Source: Candidatus Methanoperedens sp.
Lineage (GTDB): Archaea > Halobacteriota > Methanosarcinia > Methanosarcinales > Methanoperedenaceae
Length of the DNA stretch: 64,000 nt
Direction of reading: 5' to 3'
NCBI GenBank assembly: GCA_028715885.1
Contig: JAQUQX010000003.1
Span: 20,158 to 84,157, forward strand
Of this stretch, positions 52,783-61,719 are shown one piece after another (position 1 is the first letter of the stretch; every line of letters begins with the position of its first letter). Below the pieces are notes generated by a model. The model saw nothing but the letters and a program-made list of their open reading frames with translations, searched no databases and was not told where the DNA came from. The position numbers were made by a program, and so were the translations under genes.

Positions 52783-53017
52783 AATGGCAGAGAAAGAATA
52801 CGAATACGGGAAAGGCGTACCCATGGTAGTAGCCCCTTCAATGGCGGCTATTGATTCGCTGGTGGAAGATATACGATACCGCGGACAGCTTATTGCAAGA
52901 AACCAGAAACTTGAATCCGGAGTTGGAGCCACTGGCGTCATAGGATTCGCACTCGGCTTCATCATCGTAATGCTGCTGGTGCTGGTTCCTGTATTGAAGG
53001 GATTGAAGGTGATATAA
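52772..53017 (+). CDS. mtrF: tetrahydromethanopterin S-methyltransferase subunit F
   Basis: 81 aa with a single C-terminal membrane helix ([21 protein letters not shown]). MtrA-like N-terminus ([31 protein letters not shown]). Frame opens at GTG 52772 overlapping mtrA; ATG at 52784 (MAEKEYEYG), with GGAGGTGG upstream, is the more likely start. Confidence 0.94.
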   Translation: MVLKMAEKEYEYGKGVPMVVAPSMAAIDSLVEDIRYRGQLIARNQKLESGVGATGVIGFALGFIIVMLLVLVPVLKGLKVI

Positions 53018-53287
53018 ATGGCAGACAAAGTCCCAACAGTAATCGTAGACCCGGAAGACTATAAGAACATACTACTGAAATTGAACGAAATTGAGGAGAA
53101 AATTGAGTTTACAAATTCAGAAATTCACCAGAGGTATGGGAAAAAGCTGGGAAGAGATATAGGAATCCTGTATGGAATTGTCACTGCACTGATGATAGTC
53201 GTAGTATATCTGGTACTGCTGCTCTCACCAATTCTGTCAGATCCAAGATTATTCAATTTTGTCAAGAAGGCGTTAGGATTAATTTAA
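53018..53287 (+). CDS. mtrG: tetrahydromethanopterin S-methyltransferase subunit G
   Basis: 89 aa: helical soluble part (PEDYKNILLKLNEIEEKIEFTNSEIHQRYGKKLGRDIG) and a membrane helix. ATG directly follows the mtrF stop. Confidence 0.95.
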   Translation: MADKVPTVIVDPEDYKNILLKLNEIEEKIEFTNSEIHQRYGKKLGRDIGILYGIVTALMIVVVYLVLLLSPILSDPRLFNFVKKALGLI

Positions 53288-53300
53288 ATGAGGTGCTAAG

Positions 53301-54251
53301 ATGTTCAGATATGATAAGAAACAAGAAGTGTTTGAATTCGGCAAGATAAAAGTAGGCGGACAGCCGGGAGAATACCCAACAGTACTGGTCAGTACGATGT
53401 TTTACCTGAAACATAAGATAGTTTCAGACGAAGATAGGGGTGTTTTTGATAAAGCTGCGGCAGAGAAACTGTGGAATACACAGGAGGTAATGGGAGATAC
53501 GACAGGTCTTCCGTATTTCAACCAGCTTGTGGGCGAGACGCCTGAAGCCATAAAGAAATACATCGCCTGGTTCGTGGACATCTGTGACGATATACCGTTC
53601 CTTGTGGATTCATCAGACGGCGCCACAAGAGCAGCGGCAGCAAGATACGCAAGAGAAATCGGGGTTGAAAAGCGCGCAATCCACAACTCTATCAATGCAA
53701 GTATAGGCGCTGATGAGATCAAAGCAATAAAAGAGAGCAAGCTTACATCAGCAATTGTGCTTGCGTTCAATGCCACAAACCCGAGCGTGGATGGCAAGAT
53801 GGAGATACTTGAGAAGGGAGGCACAGGGCAGACAAAAGGCATGCTCGATGTCGCAAAGGATTCAGGAATCACAAGACCGCTAATAGATGTGGCAGCGATG
53901 CCTCTTGGAGCAGGTTCGGGAGCTACCATCAGGTCAGTTCTCGCAGTCAAAGCGAAGCTTGGACTACCCGCAGGCGGAGGCTTCCACAACATGGCTTCTG
54001 CATGGGACTGGATGAAGAAGTACAAGAAAACAGACCCGGATGCAAAGACCGAGTCGTGGCCGCCTGTGGACATAGGCACAAACCTCGTTGCTCAGATAAT
54101 GGGCGCGAATTTCCTGCTCTACGGTCCTATAGAAAATGTCAAGAAGGTGTTCCCTGCTGTGGCAATGGTGGACATCATGCTGGGTGAGACCGCACAAGAC
54201 CTCGGTCTTAGCGTGCTTGCAGAATCACACCCGCTAAAGAAATTGGTGTAA
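53301..54251 (+). CDS. mtrH: tetrahydromethanopterin S-methyltransferase subunit H
   Basis: 316-aa soluble catalytic subunit that exchanges the methyl group between H4MPT and the MtrA corrinoid. TIM-barrel family stretches MFRYDKKQEVFEFGKIKVGGQPGEYPTVL, VDSSDGATRAAAARYA, AFNATNPSVDGKMEIL and GLPAGGGFHNMASAWDW. Last gene of the operon; the terminator hairpin overlaps its stop codon. Confidence 0.97.
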   Translation: MFRYDKKQEVFEFGKIKVGGQPGEYPTVLVSTMFYLKHKIVSDEDRGVFDKAAAEKLWNTQEVMGDTTGLPYFNQLVGETPEAIKKYIAWFVDICDDIPFLVDSSDGATRAAAARYAREIGVEKRAIHNSINASIGADEIKAIKESKLTSAIVLAFNATNPSVDGKMEILEKGGTGQTKGMLDVAKDSGITRPLIDVAAMPLGAGSGATIRSVLAVKAKLGLPAGGGFHNMASAWDWMKKYKKTDPDAKTESWPPVDIGTNLVAQIMGANFLLYGPIENVKKVFPAVAMVDIMLGETAQDLGLSVLAESHPLKKLV

Positions 54252-54277
54252 GGATACACCGATTTTTTTTCTTTTTT
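54245..54277 (+). terminator. terminator of the mtr operon
   Basis: Hairpin GGTGTA-AGGA-TACACC at 54245-54260, spanning the mtrH stop codon, followed by a T-rich run from 54263. Confidence 0.75.
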
Positions 54278-54364
54278 ATTTTCAAAAACATCCTGACCTG
54301 ATTTACGGTTAGGTAATAGAATCCTTTAAATACTGTTTAAATCCAATACGTTCTGGAATAAATT

Positions 54365-55144
54365 ATGGCGAAGTGGACACTACTAATTATCTTAATCCTG
54401 TTATTGCCTGTGGCGAGCGCAGTCAATTACCCGCAGCTCAGGGGTTTTGTCACTGATAATGCCAATATTATAGACCCCCAATATGAGACAAAGATAACGC
54501 AGCTTGCGCAGCAGATTGAAAAAGAAGATACAGTGGAGATTGCCGTAGTAACCGTAGATTCTCTTGGAGGGGATTCGATTGAAATGTATGCCGTAAACCT
54601 CTTTGAGAAAGCTGGCATCGGGAAAAAGGATAAAGACAATGGTCTTTTGATTCTGGTAGCAAAACAGGAACGTGAATACAGGTTTGAAGTGGGATACGGG
54701 CTTGAAGGCACTATCACAGACAGCATGAAGGTTAATATCGGGGACAGGATTATCGTGCCGAATTTCAAGAACGGGGAATACGGTAAAGGCATATACGAGT
54801 CGATGGTGGTAATACAAGGGCTGGTAAAAGGCAATGAAGAAGTCAGATCGCAATACAGCATGCAACAAACAGGCGGGCAGGAGGGGCAGGTTGATTGGGG
54901 GATGGTTATATTTATAGTTATAATCTTGATTATTATTTTGATGTCTGCGTCTGGAAAGATGCAGGGCGGGACTTATGGAGGGGGGTATTACGGCGGTAGA
55001 AGGCGCAGCGGATGGGGGGTCGGGGGAGGATTTGGCGGAGGATTCAGCGGAGGCGGAAGTTCAGGGGGGTTTGGTGGAGGCGGCGGTTTCGGAGGATTCG
55101 GCGGCGGGAGGTCAGGAGGCGGAGGGTTTGGTGGAAAATGGTGA
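54365..55144 (+). CDS. TPM domain protein with glycine-rich tail, copy 1
   Basis: 259 aa. Signal peptide (LLIILILLLPVASA), TPM/YgcG domain at about residues 20-155 (LRGFVTDNANIIDPQYETKI, VTVDSLGGDSIEMYAVNLFEKAGIGKKDKDNGLLILVAK, VGYGLEGTITD), a membrane helix and a Gly/Ser/Phe-rich tail. TPM proteins have phosphatase-like or photosystem-repair roles elsewhere; here it is part of an envelope cluster with LemA. A near-copy follows. Confidence 0.85.
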   Translation: MAKWTLLIILILLLPVASAVNYPQLRGFVTDNANIIDPQYETKITQLAQQIEKEDTVEIAVVTVDSLGGDSIEMYAVNLFEKAGIGKKDKDNGLLILVAKQEREYRFEVGYGLEGTITDSMKVNIGDRIIVPNFKNGEYGKGIYESMVVIQGLVKGNEEVRSQYSMQQTGGQEGQVDWGMVIFIVIILIIILMSASGKMQGGTYGGGYYGGRRRSGWGVGGGFGGGFSGGGSSGGFGGGGGFGGFGGGRSGGGGFGGKW

Positions 55145-56139
55145 TGTTGTCTATAAGGAGTGAAAAATTTAAGAAATATGCATTGCTATTGTTAATTATT
55201 TTTATACTTTTCCTGCCTTTAGCGAGCGCTGTCAATTACCCACAGTTGAAAGGTTTCGTCACTGATAATGCAAACATGATAGACCCTGTATATAAGGATA
55301 AAATAACACAGCTTGCGCAAAATATTGAAAAAGAAAGCACTGTGGAGATTGCCGTAGTCACCGTAGATTCTCTTGATGGGGAATCGAAAGAGATGTATGC
55401 CGTAAATCTCTTTAAGCAGGCGGGAATAGGAAAAAAGGATAAGGATAACGGGCTTTTAATTCTTGTAGCGAAACAGGAACGGGAATACAGGTTTGAAGTT
55501 GGTTACGGGCTTGAGGGCACTATCACGGACAGCATGAAGGTCAATATCGGGGACAGGATTATCGTGCCGAATTTCAGAAATGGCGAATACGGTAAAGGTA
55601 TCTATGAGGCAATGGTGGTTATCGAAGGTCTGGTCAAAGGCAATGAAGAAGTAATATCCCAGTATAGCATGACTAACACAAATCAAAATCAATCCCCAAA
55701 CATTTCTACAATACAAGGACTTGTGTTAATAGTATCTCTTCTTATCGCTATTATATGTAATTATTTATTTAAAAAAATAAATGATATTGTACCAATTAAT
55801 ACTATAAAGGGAGAGCTTGATACTGAAGAAGAATACGAGAAAATTATCGAAAAATCTAATGAAAATAAAAAACATAATAAAAATAACAAGATAAAAAGAT
55901 TGGTATTATTGTTTGGGTATTCAACTGCGGTTATTGCAGCTTATCTTGTTGCAGGGCTTATTTTTGCATTCATTGTAATATTCATCTCTATCTTTTTTAG
56001 ATTATTTATAGATTCTGCGGGAGGCAGTGGAGGCTTTGAAGGGGGATTTGGAGGAGGATTTAGTGGGGAAAGTAGCGGTGGCGGCGGAGGCTTCGGTGGT
56101 GGAAGTTCTGGTGGAGGAGGATTTGGAGGAAAATGGTAA
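55144..56139 (+). CDS. TPM domain protein with glycine-rich tail, copy 2
   Basis: 331 aa. Start at ATG 55144, overlapping the stop of copy 1 (TGATG). The TPM domain is nearly identical to copy 1 (DGESKEMYAVNLFKQAGIGKK) and followed by a membrane helix, a Lys/Asn-rich cytoplasmic-type loop of about 40 residues, a second helix and the Gly-rich tail. The loop region is AT-rich and may be a later insertion. Arose by tandem duplication. Confidence 0.83.
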   Translation: MLSIRSEKFKKYALLLLIIFILFLPLASAVNYPQLKGFVTDNANMIDPVYKDKITQLAQNIEKESTVEIAVVTVDSLDGESKEMYAVNLFKQAGIGKKDKDNGLLILVAKQEREYRFEVGYGLEGTITDSMKVNIGDRIIVPNFRNGEYGKGIYEAMVVIEGLVKGNEEVISQYSMTNTNQNQSPNISTIQGLVLIVSLLIAIICNYLFKKINDIVPINTIKGELDTEEEYEKIIEKSNENKKHNKNNKIKRLVLLFGYSTAVIAAYLVAGLIFAFIVIFISIFFRLFIDSAGGSGGFEGGFGGGFSGESSGGGGGFGGGSSGGGGFGGKW

Positions 56140-56162
56140 TACCTGTCATATGAGGTGATATT

Positions 56163-56807
56163 ACGGCTAAAGATACAGAAACAAAAATTAAAGAAACACT
56201 TGGAGAAAACCTGGTAGTGCTTGCAGAATATTATACAGGGGATGAAACGAACCTTCTTGCAATTTGCAACACCCTTGGTTTTGATGAGCTACAGAAGCTC
56301 AAGCAGCTTAAGGAAATACCCTTCATTTTTACAAAAGAAGAGATAGAGGATGGGGTGGACGTTTTTCCAATCGAGTTTTTAAATATCAGGCAGCATCATA
56401 AGGCACATTATGGCGATGACATACTGAAGGATATAGAAATATCTAAAGAAAACCTGCGCCACCAGCTTGAATTCGAGTTCCGCTCAAAGCTGATTCACCT
56501 TCGCAGACAGTATCTTCAATTAAAAGACAAACATCTTGAGGCTCTCATCCTTTCAGCGGTTCCTACGCTTGTGCCGATTATCGGCGGGCTGATTTACCTT
56601 AAGGACTTAAATTATAACGATACTCAGCATATGTTCAATGTTGTTTCAGAAGGTTACGGTATAGATGTGCAGGTCTTAAAAGAAATCCATGATATAAGGA
56701 AGGGAAAAGCCAAAATCAAGAAAGATAAAGAACAATATATCCGGGAACTTATCAGGGTACTTACAGACATAGGAGAAATTGTTGACCATCTCAAGGTGAC
56801 AGAATGA
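56163..56807 (+). CDS. hypothetical protein of the TPM-LemA cluster, non-standard start
   Basis: About 214 aa. Segment PIEFLNIRQHHKAHYGDDIL and the following helices (RHQLEFEFRSKLIHLRRQYL) resemble the C-terminal helical part of kanamycin nucleotidyltransferase-type proteins, but no GS-DxD motif is visible. GGTGA at 56154-56158 points to ACG 56163 (or ATT 56160) as start, giving AKDTETKIKETLG; the first standard start (GTG 56217) is 54 nt further in and lacks a site. The stop overlaps the LemA gene. Confidence 0.65.
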   Translation, partial: TAKDTETKIKETLGENLVVLAEYYTGDETNLLAICNTLGFDELQKLKQLKEIPFIFTKEEIEDGVDVFPIEFLNIRQHHKAHYGDDILKDIEISKENLRHQLEFEFRSKLIHLRRQYLQLKDKHLEALILSAVPTLVPIIGGLIYLKDLNYNDTQHMFNVVSEGYGIDVQVLKEIHDIRKGKAKIKKDKEQYIRELIRVLTDIGEIVDHLKVTE

Positions 56808-57781
56808 GCATGAAAACGTTACTTGCTGTTGCATTTGCTTTCGTATTGTTGTTTGGCGGCTGGTTCTTTGTTACGTATAACGGTCTTGTGTCGGCAGAAG
56901 AAGGTGTTGATGCACAGTGGTATCAGGTGGAAAACCAGTACCAGCGCCGTGCAGACCTTATACCCAATCTCGTTGAAACGGTGAAAGGGATTGCAGCACA
57001 TGAAGAACAGACGTTCACCGAGCTTGCAAAATATCGCATCCAATGGAATGCGGCTACAACCCAGGAAGAGAAAATAGAGGCTGCTAAAGGTCTGGATACA
57101 GCCCGTTTGAAGTTACAGGTTATTGTTGAAAACTACCCCCAGCTTAAATCAAACGAGAACTTCCTGGCGCTTCAGGCGCAGCTTGAAGGTACCGAGAACC
57201 GCATTGCAGTGGAACGAATGCGATATAACGAAAAGGTCAGGGATTACAACACACAGCTAAAGAGGATGCCCTCATCTATTATAGCAAATATGTATGGCTT
57301 CAGAAGCAAATTATACTTCGAAGCGGAGAAGGGAGCGGAACAAGTACCGGGTGTGAAGTTTGGAACACCAACAACCCCGATTGCCACAACGCCCCAGACC
57401 AAAACTTCATCCTCAGCAAGCGTCGAGCTTTATGGCGAGAAGACAGACGTTGAACTTGGGGAAGACATCATACTAAAATTATCCGCGGTCAATCTCATTA
57501 CAAAACCCGTAATGACTGTCCAGATAATCTTAATCCCCCCGTCAGGGATGTCCGTGACGTCATCGGATTTTGTTACAGCAGGCGCGGGACAATATACCAC
57601 AACATATAAGCTTGAATCCGGCGGCGCAAGGGATATTGAAGTAAGAATAAAGACGAGCCAGATGGGCGATTTTAATGTAAAAGGCAGGATTGTATATTAT
57701 TTCGGTGATGACAAATTAACTGCGGAAGACCATACGCTTGAACTTCCTATTAAGGTAAGAGCTAAAAAACCAATCGGGTAA
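56804..57781 (+). CDS. LemA family protein with extra C-terminal secreted domain
   Basis: 325 aa. N-terminal signal anchor (LLAVAFAFVLLFGGWFFVTY), LemA helical domain (NGLVSAEEGVDAQWYQVENQYQRRADLIPNLVETVKGIAAHE), then a Thr/Ser linker and a beta-rich domain at about 205-322 that is shared with the secreted protein at 21885-22850. LemA proteins normally end after the helical part (about 190 aa), so the C-terminal domain is a fusion. Confidence 0.85.
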   Translation: MSMKTLLAVAFAFVLLFGGWFFVTYNGLVSAEEGVDAQWYQVENQYQRRADLIPNLVETVKGIAAHEEQTFTELAKYRIQWNAATTQEEKIEAAKGLDTARLKLQVIVENYPQLKSNENFLALQAQLEGTENRIAVERMRYNEKVRDYNTQLKRMPSSIIANMYGFRSKLYFEAEKGAEQVPGVKFGTPTTPIATTPQTKTSSSASVELYGEKTDVELGEDIILKLSAVNLITKPVMTVQIILIPPSGMSVTSSDFVTAGAGQYTTTYKLESGGARDIEVRIKTSQMGDFNVKGRIVYYFGDDKLTAEDHTLELPIKVRAKKPIG

Positions 57782-57904
57782 CAAAACATATCTTCTTTTT
57801 TGTACCGGAATAAAACTTGGTAAAAAAGTGTTACATGAAAATGATTAATAACTTGCGGGGAGTGAAAAGCAGGTTCGTATATGCTATTCGGTTAAAAAAG
57901 TCCG

Positions 57905-58819
57905 GTGAATATGGAGATTTTCTCAATTATCCTGATTGTTGTAGGTCTTATCCTGTTTGAAACCATAAGCAGTATCGATAACGCGGTAATCAACGCTGAA
58001 GTGCTTTCCACGATGTCGATGAGAGCAAGAAGGTGGTTCTTATTCTACGGGCTGCTTTTTGCGGTTTTTGTTATCAGGGGAATGCTGCCATGGCTGATTG
58101 TGTGGGCGACAAACCCGTCTCTCGGACCTGTCGGCGCGCTGACCGCCACGTTCAGCGAAGACCCCGAGATAGCAAGAACGATTGAAGAATCCTCGCCATT
58201 CTTACTGGTTGGAGGTGGAGTGTTTCTCATATTCCTGTTCTTCCACTGGCTTTTTATTGAGGCAAAAAACTACGGTCTGCGCGGCGAGAGGTTTTTCCAC
58301 CAGCACGGCGTATGGTTTTTTGCGATTGTCTCCATTATCCTTACGGCAATAGTCTGGTTTGCCCTAAAACAGCATCCGTTCATGGCACTCGGCGCAGTTG
58401 TTGGTTCAACAGCATTTTTTATAACCCACGGATTCAAGCAGAATGCCGAGATGCATGAAAAAGAACTCATAGGAGGCACGAACATGAGCGACTGGAGCAA
58501 AATCCTTTATCTTGAAGTCATAGACGCCACATTCTCAATAGATGGCGTGGTGGGAGCGTTTGCATTTACGCTGTCGGTGCCTCTGATACTGATTGGCAAT
58601 GGCATCGGGGCTTTTGTGGTAAGAGAGCTGACTGTGAGCAATATCGACAGGATCAAGAGATACATTTACCTTAAAAACGGGGCAATGTATTCCATATTTT
58701 TCCTGGGTATTACGATGGTGCTTAAAAGTTTCGGGGTCGTTGTACTAGAATGGGTCTCGCCTGTAATAACAATAGGTGTAATCGGGTATTTCTTTTATAA
58801 ATCCAGACAGTGTTTATAA
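57905..58819 (+). CDS. TerC-like (DUF475) membrane protein
   Basis: 304 aa with eight or so membrane helices. Acidic residues in the membrane, typical for the TerC/DUF475 family: FETISSIDNAVINAEVL and EVIDATFSIDGVVGAFAFT. Members are linked to metal ion export or tellurite resistance. Start GTG 57905, second codon ATG-like possible (MEIFSI). Confidence 0.85.
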   Translation: MNMEIFSIILIVVGLILFETISSIDNAVINAEVLSTMSMRARRWFLFYGLLFAVFVIRGMLPWLIVWATNPSLGPVGALTATFSEDPEIARTIEESSPFLLVGGGVFLIFLFFHWLFIEAKNYGLRGERFFHQHGVWFFAIVSIILTAIVWFALKQHPFMALGAVVGSTAFFITHGFKQNAEMHEKELIGGTNMSDWSKILYLEVIDATFSIDGVVGAFAFTLSVPLILIGNGIGAFVVRELTVSNIDRIKRYIYLKNGAMYSIFFLGITMVLKSFGVVVLEWVSPVITIGVIGYFFYKSRQCL

Positions 58820-58849
58820 ATCCTAATGAAGATATAGGATTGTTGTAAT

Positions 58850-60052
58850 ATGAAAGCAATCCTCTTTGACCCGTTTTCCGGCGCTTCAGGCGATATGATT
58901 ATCGGCGCCCTAATCGATATTGGAGCGGATGCAGTCAAAACCAAAGATGCGATGGAAACCGCCGCCGATGTTGTGGTTGAAGTTTCAAAAACCAATAAAA
59001 AGGGTATTTCGGCTTCTTCGGTCAACGTATCCACTAATAAAGAGGACAGACAGACATTTTCAAAAATCATAAAGCGCATACGTTCCCTGAACATTGATTC
59101 TGAGGTTATATCAGATGCGATTTCTGTCTTTAACATCCTCGGGAAAGCCGAAGCAAAAGTGCACGGCGTAGCCCTTGAAAAACTGCATTTCCATGAGCTC
59201 GGGCAGGAAGACGCGATTGCGGATATTGTGGGAGCCTGTACGGCTTTTCATGACCTCGGTTTAAAAAAGCACAGGATATACTGCACTCCAATCTCGGCGG
59301 GCATGGGATTTATTGAGTTCTCGCACGGGAAATTTCCTGTGCCTGCGCCTGCATCGCTTGAGATTTTAAAAGAATATTCCCTGCCCTGGCAGGCTGGTCC
59401 TGTGGAAGGGGAATTACTCACACCCACGGGCGCAGCGCTCCTGGCTCATTTTATCAATGAAATGGGTGCATGTCCTCCCATGAAGACGGAACGAATCGGA
59501 TACGGCGCCGGGAGCGGTGACGGTGCAGTTCCCAACGTCATGAGGATAATCTCAGGCGAAATCGATGAAGCTCTTATCTCAGACACAATCGAGATGCTTG
59601 AAACCAACGTGGATGATGTCACCGGGCAGGTGCTGGGAAACCTCATTGATGAGTTAATGGCAGCGGGCGCCAGGGATGTATCCATAATACCCGCCACCAT
59701 GAAAAAAGGGCGAAGCGGCAATATTATACAGGTGATTGCAAAACCGCAGAATTCCGGGAAACTTGCAAGAAAAATAATCGAAGAAACGGGTTCTCTCGGC
59801 GTCAGGATAATCCCGGTAAAACACAGGCTGATTGCACAGAGGGAGATGGGAAAAGTGAACATTAGGATAAACAACCGAGTGTTTTCCATAAATGTCAAGA
59901 TTGCCAGGGATTTGCGGGGCGCCCTCCTGAATATATCTGCTGAATTCGAGGACTGCAAGAAGGCAGCCAGGGCATCAGGAATTCCTGTAAGGGATGTTAT
60001 TCGGATTGCCGAGGAGGAGGCACGGCGGGTTTTTTCCGCAGCGCCCGCTTAA
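58850..60052 (+). CDS. larC: LarC-like nickel insertion protein (DUF111)
   Basis: 400 aa. LarC is a CTP-dependent enzyme that inserts nickel into the pincer cofactor. FDPFSGASGDMIIGALIDIG, HFHELGQEDAIADIVG, EGELLTPTGAALL and ETNVDDVTGQVLGNLIDELM are family hallmarks. No larB or larE is adjacent in the window, so another nickel-linked role is possible. The 3' end overlaps the convergent lipoate ligase-like gene by 56 nt. Confidence 0.87.
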   Translation: MKAILFDPFSGASGDMIIGALIDIGADAVKTKDAMETAADVVVEVSKTNKKGISASSVNVSTNKEDRQTFSKIIKRIRSLNIDSEVISDAISVFNILGKAEAKVHGVALEKLHFHELGQEDAIADIVGACTAFHDLGLKKHRIYCTPISAGMGFIEFSHGKFPVPAPASLEILKEYSLPWQAGPVEGELLTPTGAALLAHFINEMGACPPMKTERIGYGAGSGDGAVPNVMRIISGEIDEALISDTIEMLETNVDDVTGQVLGNLIDELMAAGARDVSIIPATMKKGRSGNIIQVIAKPQNSGKLARKIIEETGSLGVRIIPVKHRLIAQREMGKVNIRINNRVFSINVKIARDLRGALLNISAEFEDCKKAARASGIPVRDVIRIAEEEARRVFSAAPA

Positions 60053-60800
60053 TATCCATTCTGTATGTCCAGTCTTTTTGTGTATATTTATCCAGCAATT
60101 GCTTCGCCATATCGGTTTCACTCCGGGTCAGCACGCCGTCCTCCGAGCTTATCCCCAGCGCTATCTCAAAACCCTGTCTCAATGCTTTTTTAATGGCTTT
60201 AATGTCGGTAATGCCCATATCTTTCAGTGTTATCATCCCTTCCCTTGCACTCTTGACTGGCTGAAGGTTCTTTGTAGGGTTTTTAAGAACCCTGTCCATC
60301 AGCCCAAAATCAAAATTCAGCAGCAGGCTTCCGTTTATCAGTACTGCGCTGTCAAAGCGCCCCTGGGCATTTCCCGAGATTTTCCTTCCTTTCGAATAAA
60401 CCGCATTGCGTGCGGGCTCGAGTTCTCCTTCAGCGCCAATAGTTTCAAGTGCATTCACTACTCCTCTTAGGACTCGTATATATGCGGCATTAATGTCGTT
60501 GGGTATAACGCCTCCTTCCCTTCCTATCACAGAGTAAAGCACCTGGTTCTCATCACAAAAACCGCATCCTCCCCCCAGTATCCTGCGTACTATCCCGATA
60601 TTGTTGGCACTGCAAAAGCCTGCGTTAATCTCATCCCCTACGCATTGGTGATATCCGAGATATACAACCGGTGAGCGCACCCGCCAGAAAAGTATGGTCT
60701 CAGGCGCAGAGCACGCGCCCACATGCCTGCCAACGGATTCAAAAAGCGCTGCGCTGTAAAAACCGTCAATCTTACCAATGTCGAGGAAACGCCACGCCAT
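59997..60800 (-). CDS. lipoate-protein ligase A family protein
   Basis: 267 aa with the LplA/BPL catalytic fold: PVVYLGYHQCVGDEIN, IVRRILGGGCGFCDENQVLYSVI (in place of the usual RRxSGGGAVYHD), ARNAVYSKGRKISGNAQGR with the Lys that binds the acyl-adenylate, and LINGSLLLNFDF. May load lipoate or octanoate, or act as a distinct amidotransferase. Its start follows the methyltransferase stop directly. Confidence 0.83.
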   Translation of the reverse strand: MAWRFLDIGKIDGFYSAALFESVGRHVGACSAPETILFWRVRSPVVYLGYHQCVGDEINAGFCSANNIGIVRRILGGGCGFCDENQVLYSVIGREGGVIPNDINAAYIRVLRGVVNALETIGAEGELEPARNAVYSKGRKISGNAQGRFDSAVLINGSLLLNFDFGLMDRVLKNPTKNLQPVKSAREGMITLKDMGITDIKAIKKALRQGFEIALGISSEDGVLTRSETDMAKQLLDKYTQKDWTYRMDIKRALRKKPAVPPPRQSE

Positions 60801-61601
60801 TCAATTTTTCCTGCCTGACATTATAAAAAAACCGTTTCTTTTGATGAGCCATTTAAGTTGGGATAAAAAAGAGTGAAACTTTCCTTTTCCGGCGTGCGGA
60901 TACGACCCGACATAAGTAATATCGTTTTTGTTGAACCAGTCAAGCACCTCGCCTACGGTATGGTAACTCTCATAGGGATTGACGTATTTGTCAGCAGCAT
61001 AAGCCTGCTCATGACCGTTTTTAAGTTTTCTCCTGTATATCGAATTTTCAACGTATGACATCCGCCGTTCTATATTCTCCCCGGCATTAAACCTTATCCA
61101 CATTCTCCTTGCCCTGTGTGCAAGCCGCCCGTACCGGTTATATAATCCCACAGTCACAGTTCCGCCCGGCTTGCAGAGGTTTGCAAGCGCCCTGAAACGC
61201 ATATACGGGTCGCTGGTATGGTGCAGGACTCCGAGACAGAATATGTGGTCAAACATTTTATCCGTTTCAAAATTTGCGATATCGCACTGTATGAACTCAG
61301 CTTGCAATTCGAATTTTTCAGCGAGTTTTTCCCCCTTCACAAGCGATGCGCTGCAAAGGTCAAGCGCGGTCACACTGGCACCATAATATGAAAAATAGCA
61401 TGACTTTTCTCCTGTTCCGCATCCGGCATCAAGCACTTCTTTCCCTGAGAGCGAAGCGGGCTCCAGTCCTGTAGTAGCAAGGATTTTTGACATTACATTG
61501 GCGTGGAGTTTACTTATGAGGTCACGCTCGTTGCGGATTGGAAGAGAAGGATACGGGTATCTCTCATACAACGAATTTACTGAACGGGCGATTTTGTCCA
61601 T
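60801..61601 (-). CDS. class I SAM-dependent methyltransferase
   Basis: 266 aa. Motif I VLDAGCGTGEKSCYFSYYGA, motif II VTALDLCSASL, and LGVLHHTSDPYMRFRALANLCKPGGTVTVGLYN. Begins RSVNSLYERYPYPSLP, seen in methyltransferases of small metabolites. Substrate not known. First in a two-gene unit with the lipoate ligase-like gene. Confidence 0.85.
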   Translation of the reverse strand: MDKIARSVNSLYERYPYPSLPIRNERDLISKLHANVMSKILATTGLEPASLSGKEVLDAGCGTGEKSCYFSYYGASVTALDLCSASLVKGEKLAEKFELQAEFIQCDIANFETDKMFDHIFCLGVLHHTSDPYMRFRALANLCKPGGTVTVGLYNRYGRLAHRARRMWIRFNAGENIERRMSYVENSIYRRKLKNGHEQAYAADKYVNPYESYHTVGEVLDWFNKNDITYVGSYPHAGKGKFHSFLSQLKWLIKRNGFFIMSGRKN

Positions 61602-61669
61602 CAGTTCAACTTTGGAGAGAAAATATTTATAAGTTTGTTTGAAAATGGTTTGAACTGTAACTAAACACT

Positions 61670-61707
61670 ATACTAAAAAAAGAAAAGGTGAAGGGATTAC
61701 TCCCTTC
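61670..61707 (-). terminator. terminator of the S-layer gene
   Basis: Inverted repeat GAAGGGA/TCCCTTC at 61690-61707, followed on the minus strand by a T-rich run (CTTTTTTTAG). It lies 13 nt past the S-layer stop codon. Confidence 0.7.
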
Positions 61708-61719
61708 GAATTTATATAT

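Noticed and set aside
54960..55138. Gly-rich repeats as a separate repeat element
   Set aside because: They encode the glycine-rich tail of the TPM protein and need no other explanation.
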